DNA of 64,000 nucleotides, taken from assembly GCF_001192835.1 (NCBI RefSeq), contig NZ_DF968183.1, forward strand, positions 620,001-684,000. Direction: 5' to 3'. Positions within the stretch are counted from its first letter, which is position 1, and every line of letters starts with the position of its first letter. Both the position numbers and the translations under genes were made by a program. Below are positions 1-9,900 of the stretch, in pieces. Below the pieces are notes generated by a model, which had not been told where the DNA came from, ran no database searches, and was given only the letters and a program-made list of their open reading frames with translations. This stretch comes from Lentimicrobium saccharophilum (GTDB lineage: Bacteria > Bacteroidota > Bacteroidia > Bacteroidales > Lentimicrobiaceae).

Positions 1-773
1 CCGGTAACTACAAATCCCTGCAGTTACTCTGGATCAACCGGAAATGGGATAACCTCGGCCTGAGTTTCCTGTTTCTGAACAACGGCAAACAAAACACCGA
101 GGAAAATGGCGAGATTGTAAGTTACAACACCCGTTTCAGCCAGACTTTCGGCGGAACCGGCAGCTGGGAACTGAAGCCTCTTACCCTCAGTGGATCTATC
201 TATAAGCAAACCGGCAAGGACGTGCCTGAAGTCGAAATCGATGCCCTGATGTACGCCCTGAGTCTGAAGTGGTCAGTCACCAAAACACTGAGCATTACCC
301 CAGGACTTGAACGCCTCTCTGGCACCAGCCAGAAAGATGCGGCAGATCCTGATTTCAACGAAAACAACAGCTTTAACCCGTTTTACGGCACCAACCACAA
401 ATTCAACGGCAACATGGACTACTATTATGTGGGAAACCACATCAACAGTGTCGGACTGCAAAATATTTTCGTTAAAATAAATTACGTTAAAAACCGCCTC
501 AGCCTAGGTGCTGATGTGCATTTATTCAGCGCAGCAGCCGATATTATCGATCCGGAAAACCCCGCCGAGACATTGAATAAAAACCTTGGCCAGGAGCTTG
601 ACATCTACATGGGATATAAGCTGGCTGATAATGTGATGCTGAATGCCGGTTATTCACAATACTTTGCGACTGAATCAACCATTGCGCTCAAAGGCGGCAG
701 CAAGGATGAAACCAGCAACTGGATCTGGGCATCCCTCACTTTCAAACCACAATTTCTGAACACGGCAAAATAA
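1..773 (+). CDS. Outer-membrane beta-barrel protein (alginate-export-like), C-terminal part
   Basis: The reading frame is open from the first bases of the window to the TAA at 771-773, so this is the 3' part of a gene that starts upstream. The visible ~256 residues alternate short hydrophobic and aromatic strands with polar turns (LGLSFLFLNNG near the start, MYALSLKWSVTKTLSITPG, VMLNAGYSQYFATES, WASLTFKPQF at the end), as in a porin-like barrel closing on an aromatic last strand. The pattern recalls Bacteroidota alginate-export-family barrels; that family name is from memory and unverified. The gene lies 79 bases upstream of hcp on the same strand, so a shared function in nitrogen-oxide metabolism is possible but unproven. 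Confidence 0.7.
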   Translation, partial: GNYKSLQLLWINRKWDNLGLSFLFLNNGKQNTEENGEIVSYNTRFSQTFGGTGSWELKPLTLSGSIYKQTGKDVPEVEIDALMYALSLKWSVTKTLSITPGLERLSGTSQKDAADPDFNENNSFNPFYGTNHKFNGNMDYYYVGNHINSVGLQNIFVKINYVKNRLSLGADVHLFSAAADIIDPENPAETLNKNLGQELDIYMGYKLADNVMLNAGYSQYFATESTIALKGGSKDETSNWIWASLTFKPQFLNTAK

Positions 774-852
774 ATTAAGGCCGGATTTCATAAAAATTTT
801 CAAAGTAAAAACCTTAATCAATCCAATATTAACACACAAAAAAAATTAAATC

Positions 853-2505
853 ATGAGCATGTTTTGCTATCAATGCCAGGAAACAGCCAAAGGGACGGGC
901 TGTACCATCAAGGGTGTCTGCGGAAAGACCGATGATGTTGCCAATCTTCAGGATCTGCTGATGTTTGTTCTCAAGGGAATCTCTGTTTACAGCGCGAAGG
1001 CCCGGGAAAAAGGAATTGAAAATGCTGAAGTAAACAAGTTTATCACCGACAGCCTGTTCACCACCATTACCAATGCCAACTTCGACCGCGCGGTTTTCAT
1101 CAAACGCATCAACGAAGGTTTGAAAATCCGTGCCGCCGTTAAGGAAGTCTGCGAAAAAGCCGGTATTTCATTAAGCGGAACGCTGCCCGAGTGCGCAACC
1201 TGGTTTGCATCCACCGAAGCTGAATTTGACGCCAAAGCGCCGCTGGTAGGGGTACTCACCACTGAAAATGAAGATGTCCGTTCACTGCGCGAACTGCTGA
1301 CCTACGGGCTCAAAGGGATGGCAGCCTACACAGAACACGCCTATAATCTGGGCTTCGAAGACCCCGCGCTTTATGCCTTTATGCAACGCGCCCTGTTAGC
1401 CACCCTCAACGACAATCTTTCAGCCGACGAATTGGTAGGCCTGGTGATGGAATGCGGAAAATACGGTGTAACCGCCATGGCTTTGCTCGACAAAGCCAAC
1501 ACCAGCAGCTACGGCAATCCTGAAATTACCAAGGTCAACATCGGTGTAGGCACAAAACCCGGAATCCTGATCAGCGGCCACGACCTGAAGGACATGGAAG
1601 AGTTGCTGAAACAGACCGAAGGCACCGGTGTGGACGTATACACCCACAGCGAAATGCTGCCGGCCAACTACTACCCTGCTTTCAAGAAATACAGTCACTT
1701 CGTGGGCAACTACGGAAGCTCATGGTGGAAACAGAAAGAAGATTTCGAAACCTTCAACGGGCCCATCCTCTTCACCACCAACTGTATCGTACCTCCTCCC
1801 GTAAATGCAAAATACAGGGATAAAGTCTATACCACCGGAGCTGCCGGTTTCTCAGGTTTCAAACACATCGCCAACCGCGAAAACGGCAGGATGAAGGATT
1901 TCAGCGAGATCATCGCGCATGCAAAGAAATGTGCCCCGCCTGTGGAAATTGAAAAAGGCGAGATTATCGGAGGATTTGCCCATGCACAGGTATTTGCCCT
2001 TGCCGACAAGGTGGTAGATGCCGTAAAATCAGGCGCCATCCGCAAGTTCTTTGTGATGGCCGGATGCGACGGGCGCATGAAGGACCGCAATTACTACACC
2101 GAATTTGCAGAAGCCCTGCCAAAAGATACCGTTATCCTTACCGCCGGTTGCGCCAAGTACCGCTACAATAAACTGCCTTTGGGCGATATCGGAGGAATTC
2201 CCCGCGTTCTGGATGCAGGACAGTGCAACGACTCCTATTCGCTGGCCGTGATTGCCATGAAGCTGAAGGAAGTATTTGAGCTCAACGACATCAACGAGCT
2301 TCCGATTGCCTACAACATAGCATGGTATGAGCAGAAAGCCGTGATCGTACTGCTGGCGCTGCTTTACCTGGGCGTCAGGAACATTCACCTCGGCCCCACC
2401 CTTCCGGGATTCCTCTCGCCCAACGTGGCAAAAGTGCTGGTTGAGACCTTCGGAATCGCAGGGATAGGAACCGTGGACGAAGACATGAAGCTTTTCCTGA
2501 ATTAA
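853..2505 (+). CDS. hcp: Hybrid cluster protein (hydroxylamine reductase / NO reductase)
   Basis: 550 residues, full length for Hcp. The N-terminal cysteines C5, C8, C17 and C23 (CX2CX8CX5C) fit the cubane-cluster spacing of Hcps from strict anaerobes rather than the longer enterobacterial spacing. The hybrid-cluster ligands known from Desulfovibrio Hcp are all found one residue earlier here: H243, E267, C311, C405, C433, C458 and E493, so the enzyme should be active. Hcp is cytoplasmic and reduces NO to N2O; hydroxylamine reduction is also measured in vitro. The start at 853 follows an A-rich stretch typical of Bacteroidota and gives the expected MSMFCYQCQ start. No Hcr-type reductase is adjacent. 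It is the first gene of the run to about 6.7 kb and lies ~9 kb upstream of nrfHA. Confidence 0.97.
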   Translation: MSMFCYQCQETAKGTGCTIKGVCGKTDDVANLQDLLMFVLKGISVYSAKAREKGIENAEVNKFITDSLFTTITNANFDRAVFIKRINEGLKIRAAVKEVCEKAGISLSGTLPECATWFASTEAEFDAKAPLVGVLTTENEDVRSLRELLTYGLKGMAAYTEHAYNLGFEDPALYAFMQRALLATLNDNLSADELVGLVMECGKYGVTAMALLDKANTSSYGNPEITKVNIGVGTKPGILISGHDLKDMEELLKQTEGTGVDVYTHSEMLPANYYPAFKKYSHFVGNYGSSWWKQKEDFETFNGPILFTTNCIVPPPVNAKYRDKVYTTGAAGFSGFKHIANRENGRMKDFSEIIAHAKKCAPPVEIEKGEIIGGFAHAQVFALADKVVDAVKSGAIRKFFVMAGCDGRMKDRNYYTEFAEALPKDTVILTAGCAKYRYNKLPLGDIGGIPRVLDAGQCNDSYSLAVIAMKLKEVFELNDINELPIAYNIAWYEQKAVIVLLALLYLGVRNIHLGPTLPGFLSPNVAKVLVETFGIAGIGTVDEDMKLFLN

Positions 2506-2597
2506 TCAATACCAGAATCCCGTGATGCCTGCCGGCCTGATAAAAGCCGGCAGGCGCATCCGGGAGCAACCAATCACAAACTGAAAAACCTGCAACC

Positions 2598-3827
2598 ATG
2601 AGCGAATTGATCAACAACTCGGAACAACGGAAATCACAACTCAAGGAAATTATCCTCAAACTGCATAAAGGCGGCCATCAGGAAGAGGTTCGCCGCGAGC
2701 TGATGGAAACCCTCAGCCAGATCCCTTACGGGGAAGTGGTGGAAGTGGAACAGGAACTGATCGCCGAAGGACTGCCTGAAGAGGAAGTACTTCGCTTGTG
2801 CGACGCTCACTCTGCCGTTTTACAGGGCAACATCGACCTGAGCGGATCCAAGGAAATCCCCGAAGGTCATCCGGTGGATGTATTCAAAAAAGAAAATGAA
2901 GAACTGCTCAAGACCACTGCAGCAGCCAGAGCCATACTTAAGGAATTAAAGGATGGCAGCGCAGAATTCTCCGCGGCTTCCGTGCTGAAACTCAGGGGAT
3001 TGTTCAACAACCTGTATGATGCCGACAAGCATTACCAGCGCAAGGAATACCTGTTGTTTCCTTATCTGGAAAACAAAGGGATTACCGGGCCTCCTAAGGT
3101 GATGTGGGGCAAGCAGGACGAGATCAGGGAACTTATCAGGGGTAGCATTGAAATTTTGCAACAGAAAGACATTACCCGCGAAGAGCTGCTTGCTTCGGCA
3201 GAAATCGTTCTTGAACAGGCTCTTTCCGGAATCGACGATATGACGGTGAAAGAAGAGCAGATCCTCTTGCCCATGGCCATGGATAAACTCACCGACACCG
3301 AGTGGTACGAAATCAGCAAGCAGTCCATTGAAGTCGGATTCTGCCTTTACGACCCGAAAGTAAACTGGAAACCGGCCTGGGCCGCCGAAACAGACGTAAA
3401 TGAAGCCCAGAAATCGGGAAGCCACATTCAGTTACCTTCCGGGAGTTTCAGCGCTGCCGAATTGCTGGCCATCCTGAATACCATTCCCGTTGACATGACC
3501 TTTGTGGATAAAGACGATAAGGTTAAATACTTTACCCAGGGTGCCGAACGCGTATTTCAGCGCAACCGCGCCATCCTGAACCGCGATGTAAGGCTCTGTC
3601 ACCCGCCCGCAAGCGCGCACATCGTTGATAAAATCATCGACGATTTCAAATCGGGCCGGCAGAGCCGTGCCCCGTTCTGGATCAACATGGGAGGCAAAAT
3701 GGTTCATATTGAATATTTTGCACTCCGCGGCGAACAGGGTGAATACCTGGGTGTACTTGAAGTATCGCATGATGTCACCCGTTACCGTGAACTACAGGGC
3801 GAGCAGAGAATTCTTTCATATAACTAA
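2598..3827 (+). CDS. DUF438 / hemerythrin-like / PAS domain protein
   Basis: 409 residues with no signal peptide, so cytoplasmic. Three parts are visible: a helical DUF438 segment (about residues 10-80), a hemerythrin-like helical bundle (about 88-240) and a C-terminal PAS domain (about 285-400). Candidate di-iron ligands are H91, H145, E150, E157 and the pair E219-E220. The PAS part contains C334-H335 in RLCHPP, a position conserved in this family in my memory. Such proteins occur in anaerobes near Hcp and are thought to sense or handle NO or O2; no reaction can be assigned. The gene follows hcp by 92 bases and precedes the next gene by 11 bases, which supports co-transcription. Confidence 0.88.
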   Translation: MSELINNSEQRKSQLKEIILKLHKGGHQEEVRRELMETLSQIPYGEVVEVEQELIAEGLPEEEVLRLCDAHSAVLQGNIDLSGSKEIPEGHPVDVFKKENEELLKTTAAARAILKELKDGSAEFSAASVLKLRGLFNNLYDADKHYQRKEYLLFPYLENKGITGPPKVMWGKQDEIRELIRGSIEILQQKDITREELLASAEIVLEQALSGIDDMTVKEEQILLPMAMDKLTDTEWYEISKQSIEVGFCLYDPKVNWKPAWAAETDVNEAQKSGSHIQLPSGSFSAAELLAILNTIPVDMTFVDKDDKVKYFTQGAERVFQRNRAILNRDVRLCHPPASAHIVDKIIDDFKSGRQSRAPFWINMGGKMVHIEYFALRGEQGEYLGVLEVSHDVTRYRELQGEQRILSYN

Positions 3828-3838
3828 CGATCAATGCA

Positions 3839-4363
3839 ATGAACGACCAACTCGTTATAACTCCCAAAACCAGAGTACTGCAGGCCATCGAAGCCTACCC
3901 GCAGCTCGAAGAAATTCTGATCAGTTATGTCCCGGCTTTTGAAAAACTGAAGAATCCCGTTTTGCGGCGTACCGTTGCAAAAATTGCCACCCTTCAGCAG
4001 GCTGCCACAATCGGCAATGTTAAGGTCGAAGACCTGATCAACCGCTTACGGGCTGAAGTCGGCCAGGACCTTTTTACGCAAAATGACAACCACATGTATG
4101 TAACCGAAACACCTGCCTGGTATAGCGAATCGCTGATTGCGGCTGAATTGGACGCCAGGCCCATGCTTGCAGCCGGAGAACACCCGGTAAACCAGGTAAT
4201 GGAAGACCTGAAAGTACTTGAAAACGGAAAAATCTACAAACTGACCGCTCCGTTTTTGCCGGCCCCCCTCATCGACAAAGCCAGCAGCATGAATTATGCG
4301 CACTGGATGAAAAATGAGGACGACGGCAGCTACATCATTTATTTCATTGCAACACAAAACTAA
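3839..4363 (+). CDS. DUF1858-DUF2249 domain protein
   Basis: 174 residues, soluble. Residues 1-70 look like DUF1858 (ITPKTRVLQAIEAYP, then a helical stretch to VEDLINRLRAEVG). Residues about 100-174 resemble the TusA-like DUF2249 fold (LDARPMLAAGEHPV, VLENGKIYKLTAPFLPAPL, ending in YIIYFIAT). DUF1858 and DUF2249 proteins are repeatedly found near hemerythrin-like and nitrogen-oxide genes; their biochemistry is not settled. No TusA-type catalytic cysteine is visible, as there is no Cys in the second domain. The gene begins 11 bases after the DUF438 gene and ends 9 bases before a cupin gene, so it is probably translated from the same message. Confidence 0.8.
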   Translation: MNDQLVITPKTRVLQAIEAYPQLEEILISYVPAFEKLKNPVLRRTVAKIATLQQAATIGNVKVEDLINRLRAEVGQDLFTQNDNHMYVTETPAWYSESLIAAELDARPMLAAGEHPVNQVMEDLKVLENGKIYKLTAPFLPAPLIDKASSMNYAHWMKNEDDGSYIIYFIATQN

Positions 4364-4372
4364 AATCAGATC

Positions 4373-4702
4373 ATGGAAAATAATAAATTCAACAACGCCA
4401 GGGCGTTCAGTTTCAATGAATCGATAACCTATTCCGACGGCGGAATCGTGAGTATGCGCGTGCTTGAGAAGAGTGCGGGGAATGTAAGTCTTTTTGCTTT
4501 CGACAAAGGCCAGAAGCTGAGCGAACACACAGCGCCCTTTGACGCCATGATACAGGTAACCGAAGGGGAAGCCGAAATTGTTATCGGCGGAATCATCAAC
4601 CAGCTGACAGCCGGACAAACCATCATCATGCCGGCAAATGTGCCGCATGCCGTAAATGCAACTTCCCGATTCAAAATGGTGCTCACCATGATCAAAGCAT
4701 AA
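4373..4702 (+). CDS. Small cupin-domain protein
   Basis: 109 residues forming a single cupin barrel. Motif 1 is compressed around KLSEHTAPFDAMIQVTEGEAEI and motif 2 is ANVPHAV; H52 or so and the HAV histidine are the likely metal ligands. Single-domain cupins of this size can be enzymes, metal sensors or small-molecule binders, so the role is open. It starts 9 bases after the DUF1858-DUF2249 gene and is the fourth gene of the hcp run. A second, unrelated-looking cupin lies after the following membrane protein gene. No signal peptide is present. Confidence 0.85.
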   Translation: MENNKFNNARAFSFNESITYSDGGIVSMRVLEKSAGNVSLFAFDKGQKLSEHTAPFDAMIQVTEGEAEIVIGGIINQLTAGQTIIMPANVPHAVNATSRFKMVLTMIKA

Positions 4703-4834
4703 CCAGACAGCTTACCACCAGCCATTGCAGCTGTCTCCAGCAAGGTATCTGAATCTGACTTGCGGAAACCCGGCAGTTGCATTGGTTCAGTTCTGCAACA
4801 TCTGCCACCGCCACACCACACTAAACTTCGGAAA

Positions 4835-6415
4835 ATGAAGCGCATCCGGAAATATCACAAATGGCCCTCCCTTATCATTGGCTTTTTTCTGATCCTTTTC
4901 GCCGCTTCCGGCATCGTAATGAATCACCGCAACTGGTTTTCGGGGGCGAATTTTCCCCGTAAGCTCATGCCGCCGGAATACAGCTATCGGAATTGGAACC
5001 TTGCGGCTGTAAAAGGCAATGTGTCGTTGGATGACAACAATCAGCTGATTTACGGAAACATCGGCATCTGGAAAACCGATAAGTCATTCAGTAGTTTCAG
5101 CGACTTTAACGCGGGGTTCGGCGGTGGCATGGATCAGCGGAAAGTATTTACCCTACTGCATTCTAAAGCCGGAAACCTCTATGCCGGAACGCTTTTCGGT
5201 CTTTATACCTGTAATGAAAGCAGTAAACGCTGGGAGCAGATAGCGCTGCCCGAAAAATCGCCACGGGTGGTAAAGATTGTAAAGAACGGAGAGGAACTCC
5301 TGATCCTGACCCGCTCGCATTTGTACAGTTTACCTGACCGTGGAAGCCAATCCGAAGTTGCAACGGAAATACCTGTTCCGCGCGCCGGCGATGACGACGG
5401 GAAAGCCGGGCTTTTCCGCACCCTCTGGATTATCCACAGCGGAGAGCTGATGGGATTGCCGGGAAAAATCCTGGTTGATCTCGTGGGGCTTTCGCTGATA
5501 TTTATCGTACTCAGCGGGTATTACTATACTTTTCTGCCATCCCTGGCACGCCGCTCCGGAGAAAGACTCAGGAAAAAGCTCAGAAAAATCAACCGTTTTT
5601 CTATAAACTGGCACAACAACCTGGGGATTTATGGTATCCTGTTTCTGACGATTACCTCCATTACCGGTATGTTTCTGCGCCCTCCCCTGCTGATCCCGGT
5701 TGCATATGCCAGGGTAAACCCCATCCCGGGATCTGTGCTTGACCACTCCAACCGCTGGCATGATAAGTTCAGGGATATGGTCTCAGACCCGGCTTCAGGA
5801 GAATTGATCCTGTCAACCAGCGAGGGATTTTACCGCTTTGTGCCGGGCAAAGATACGATTGCCCATCCTTATGGCGTTCAGCCTGAAGTCAGCGTGATGG
5901 GTACCACGGCATTTCAGGCCCTGTATGACAGCAGCTTTATCGTGGGTTCCTTCAGCGGGATTTATCAGTGGTTTCCGCACCGTGACCTTGTATTGAATTA
6001 TATTACAGGATTGCCTGCCGTATCTTCAGGAAGAGGAAATCCCTTTGGCTCGGTAGCCGTGGCCGGAGTAATCAATCAGGCAGGCAGACCGGTTGCCATG
6101 CTTGATTACAATGCAGGATGGATCCCGCTGGTAAAAGACATCAAAAAACCGGAAATGCCGGGATTCATCGCAAAATTGCCTGTTTCATTGTGGAATCTGG
6201 CCCTGGAAGTACATACGGGAAGAATTTTCTCCGTAATTTTAGGTGATTTTTATATCCTGTACGTCCCGCTGATGGGTCTTACCACACTGCTGATCCTGAT
6301 CACAGGCGTATGGATCTGGCTGAAAATCAAAAGGAAAAAATCAAATAAGAAAATTCAGGAAGGACAAAACCATGAAAATCACAAAGCTGCACCAGGCCCC
6401 CAAAGTCCCTTATGA
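4835..6415 (+). CDS. PepSY-type transmembrane protein
   Basis: The frame is open from 4760, but the ATG at 4835 gives MKRIRKYHKWPSLIIGFFLILF, a standard inner-membrane anchor, so I chose it (526 residues). Membrane segments are visible near residues 11-30, 210-230, 265-290 and 480-505, with two large loops, one beta-rich and containing propeller-like turns (NLYAGTLFGLYTCNESSKRWEQI and a second copy around SFIVGSFSGIYQWFP). The organisation fits PepSY-associated TM-helix proteins, some of which are membrane redox components. Histidines in HKW, NHRN and NWHNN could bind heme; this is inference. The gene is separated from the upstream cupin by 132 bases and its end overlaps the next cupin by 44 bases. 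Confidence 0.75.
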   Translation: MKRIRKYHKWPSLIIGFFLILFAASGIVMNHRNWFSGANFPRKLMPPEYSYRNWNLAAVKGNVSLDDNNQLIYGNIGIWKTDKSFSSFSDFNAGFGGGMDQRKVFTLLHSKAGNLYAGTLFGLYTCNESSKRWEQIALPEKSPRVVKIVKNGEELLILTRSHLYSLPDRGSQSEVATEIPVPRAGDDDGKAGLFRTLWIIHSGELMGLPGKILVDLVGLSLIFIVLSGYYYTFLPSLARRSGERLRKKLRKINRFSINWHNNLGIYGILFLTITSITGMFLRPPLLIPVAYARVNPIPGSVLDHSNRWHDKFRDMVSDPASGELILSTSEGFYRFVPGKDTIAHPYGVQPEVSVMGTTAFQALYDSSFIVGSFSGIYQWFPHRDLVLNYITGLPAVSSGRGNPFGSVAVAGVINQAGRPVAMLDYNAGWIPLVKDIKKPEMPGFIAKLPVSLWNLALEVHTGRIFSVILGDFYILYVPLMGLTTLLILITGVWIWLKIKRKKSNKKIQEGQNHENHKAAPGPQSPL

Positions 6416-6680
6416 TCTGGACGGTCATATCATAGCCCGCGCGTCATGCGTCGAAATTGTCCACCTTACCCTGAAACCCGGCCAGCAGATCGCGAAACAC
6501 ATCAATCCCAACGATGTTTTCTTTTTTGTTCTGGAAGGGAAATCCATGATTGAAACCGATGATGAAAGGGCACTCGTTCAGAAGGACCAGTGCATCTTCG
6601 TTGAAGGAGGTACCAACAGGGGGTTTGACAATATCTCGGTTTCCGATTTCAAGGTCATGGTGATCAAGCTGCAGCAATAA
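6372..6680 (+). CDS. Second small cupin-domain protein
   Basis: 102 residues with a cupin core: VEIVHLTLKPGQQIAKHINPNDVFFFVLEG, then a second motif KDQCIFVEGGTNRGF. H57 or so in KHINP, D and the Glu in the VLEG strand form the usual metal-site positions, while motif 2 lacks the common histidine. The start at 6372 is preceded by AGGAAGGACAAAACC, one of the few purine-rich ribosome-binding sites in the window, and lies inside the end of the PepSY gene (44-base overlap), which indicates translational coupling. It is the last gene of the hcp run; the next gene has its own promoter-like box. Confidence 0.85.
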   Translation: MKITKLHQAPKVPYDLDGHIIARASCVEIVHLTLKPGQQIAKHINPNDVFFFVLEGKSMIETDDERALVQKDQCIFVEGGTNRGFDNISVSDFKVMVIKLQQ

Positions 6681-6770
6681 CATTAACTGCAATTAGCTGA
6701 AATTTTCCGGTTAATCACCTCAGTGGGACCGAAAATACATCCTGCACCAAAAGCATATTCCGTTTTTATC

Positions 6771-6778
6771 TAACTTTG
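6771..6778 (+). promoter_or_regulatory. Bacteroidota -7 promoter box
   Basis: TAACTTTG matches the Bacteroidota -7 consensus TAnnTTTG. It lies 128 bases before the preferred start of the large T9SS protein at 6906. No good TTTG -33 element is seen 19-21 bases upstream, so confidence is moderate. Confidence 0.45.
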
Positions 6779-6905
6779 GGATATTAATCTTCCCGGGCGA
6801 GGCTGGTTTTACTATGCAGTGATATGACTTTCAGGCATAAGGCGAATGTCTGGTGAATTTCTGCGTAAGAGCCCTGCCCTTAAGGAATCCCAAACTCCAC
6901 CGGCT

Positions 6906-9900
6906 ATGCTTTTTTCTGAAAAGACGCTATACAGACTCATCACCATATTATTTTTTGCCCCGCTGACACTTTCAGCCCAGGCACCCTATCCTCAGGGGCC
7001 ATGGCATCCGGCATATACGGGTAAGGAATTTATCCGTTCGGAATGGTTTGCTTCGGCCCGTGCCGATCAAAACGGCAGTCTGAAAGCCTACACCAGGGCC
7101 ATGCAGCAGCATCTGCTCAAACCGGCTGAACGTGAAAATCCCGGCAACCAGAGTTATGCGCAATGGGTTCCGCTCGGCCCGTCAAAGACCACGCATCCGG
7201 TATCGGCCTACCTGGGTCTGGTCAGTTCTATATGGATCGATACCGCCGACTTTAAAACGATTTATGCCGGCAGCAATACCGGCGGCATTTTCAGGACCCG
7301 CGACGGGGGCGAAAACTGGCAGCCCCTTTCGCACAATACATTCACCACCGGTGTTTTATCCATACATGTGGATCCCCGCAATAAAGACAGGATCATTATC
7401 GGTACCGGCCATTACGGTTTCAACCGATCCTATGGCATGGGCGTAATGATCAGCAACGACGGGGGAGAAAGCTGGGAGCAGACTTCACTGGACAACGATA
7501 TAATATCCGCTTCATTTGTCGTTCAGAAAACAGGCATGCACCCCACGTCACCAGACACCATGCTGGCCCTGCTCAATACGGAATTCTCAGGCCGGGGTTA
7601 TATCTACCGCACTACCGACGGCACTGCAAGCTGGGAAGAGGTGTTCAGCAAGCCGAAAGCCGAGTTGTTTTCATTAAATTACAAACCCGGCGAGCCCAAT
7701 ACAGTGTTTGCCTGCGGCAATCACATGCTGAAAAGCACCGATGCAGGCGCCACCTGGAACGATATCACCCATATTCTCCCGCTGGACACCAATTTTGTAC
7801 TCAGCAGGGTCGCCATTTCGCTCTCTGCGCAAACGCCGGGGCTGATGCTCGCTTTCTGCGAAGCTTATGACAGTACCGGAACTATCGGTGGCACCAGGAA
7901 ATACCTTTTCCGTTCCTTTGACGAAGGCACCACATTTGAAACCCTGAAGATGAAAGTGGAGCCTTTTGCCGGCTACTGGAAAATGCAACTTGCCCTTTCC
8001 CCCGCCGACAATGAGGAGTTTTATCTGGGCGGCATATGGCTTTTCAAATACCGGATCACAGGAGATTCGGCCTTGTATATCGAATGCAGCGACCACAAAT
8101 ATCACATCGACGTGCGCGACCTGCATGTTTATGCAACCGGGGATAAAGACCTGCTGTATATGGCCAATGACGGAGGAGTCAGTTTATCCAACACCGGAGC
8201 GGAGTCGTGGCAGGACATCACCCGGAACGGGATGCAGATCCTTCAGCTGCATAACATCACCATCGGTGAAAACAGCGACATGATGTTCGGGGGCCCCCAG
8301 GATGCCAATCTCTCATTTTACAATTTCAAGACCGGAGAATGGTCCAGAAATGCAAGAATAAGCGATGCCTACGACGGCGCCATTAATTACAATGATCCGG
8401 GTATTGTTTACCTTGTAGGAGTGCCTCCGAAATACACCCAACCCCATATATTCCTGAAAAAGTCAACAGACGGAGGTCTTAATTTTACTACCCTGGGCAT
8501 CCCTGACAGCACAGAAGTGGGCCGTTGGGATAAACCGCTCGAAATGGACCCTCAGAATCCGGATATCCTCTACGTTGGTGTGCGGAATGTATGGAAGTCC
8601 GAAGACGGCGCCGGCAGTTTCACACGCATCAGCGATTTCCCTGCCCAGGGAGAACCCAAGCTGATCACCATCAGGGTAGCCCCGTCAAACAGTTCGGTGA
8701 TTTATGCCGCTTTTCAGAATCCCGACTGGGGCGATCCTTCGCAACCCAAATTGTTCGTTACCCCGGATGGAGGTAACCGGTGGTTCGACATTACCCCCCG
8801 CGGGCAGCTTAACCTCAATTACACAGGAATCAGTGATGTAGCCGTACACCCGGGAAATCCCCAGAAGATATGGCTTTCGCTTGACAGAATGTGGGAAAAC
8901 AGGCATGTCTACATGTCGGAAGATGCAGGAACAACCTGGACAAACTATTCCGAAGGGTTGCCCGATCTGCCGGTAAATACGATCAGGTATGTGAAGGGCG
9001 CTGGATATGATGTCCTCCTTGCCGCCACGGATGCCGGCGTATATTACCGCGATGCAAACCTCACGCAATGGGTTCCTTTTGGGGAAGGGCTTCCGCTCAC
9101 CATTGTGGCGGACCTTGCCATCAGCTATTCGCGTAAAAAAATCATCGCGGGCACCTTCGGACGGGGCCTTTGGGAAACCGACCTTTGCCTGCCGGTAACC
9201 GAAAACGCCCTGAAAATTTCTGACACCATCCAATGGGACAGCGACCGGAAAATGTTGCAGGATGTTATTATAAATCCCGGGGCAAAACTTACCATCAGCA
9301 AACGCGTTGAAATGGGCCGGGGAAGAACCATTAAGGTCTTACCCGGGGGAACCCTCAATATCGACGGAGGCATACTGACAAACGACTGCGCCGACCGCTG
9401 GGAAGGCATCAGATTGTATGGCAGCCCTGACTATTCTTCCCCTTCCGGACAACAGGCAACCCTTAACATCCGTTACGGCGGAAGCATCAGAAACGCCATT
9501 ACCGGAGTGGAAACCTTCGGAATGGATGAACAGGGAAATACGGTCGCCGGTGCGGGCGGCGGAAGGATATTTGCCACCAACGCCCTTTTTATCAACAACC
9601 TCAAAGCCGTTGTATTCAATCCTGCATCCGGAAACAATCCGTCATTTTTCAAACTGTCGAAGTTTATTACCGATGAGATGCCACCTGAAGGTACATCTCC
9701 AGGTGACATGGTAACTTTACGGGGAAACGAAGGCATCACCTTCAGCAGTTGTCAGTTCGAAAATAACATTCCGGTCTCTGTTTTACCATATTGGCAGAGA
9801 GGTACAGGTATCCGCAGCATCAATGCTTCACTGCTGGTTAACCGATTCAATACGGATTCAATTCCTTTCGGGCAGAATGCCGAACCTGTATTTAAACAGC

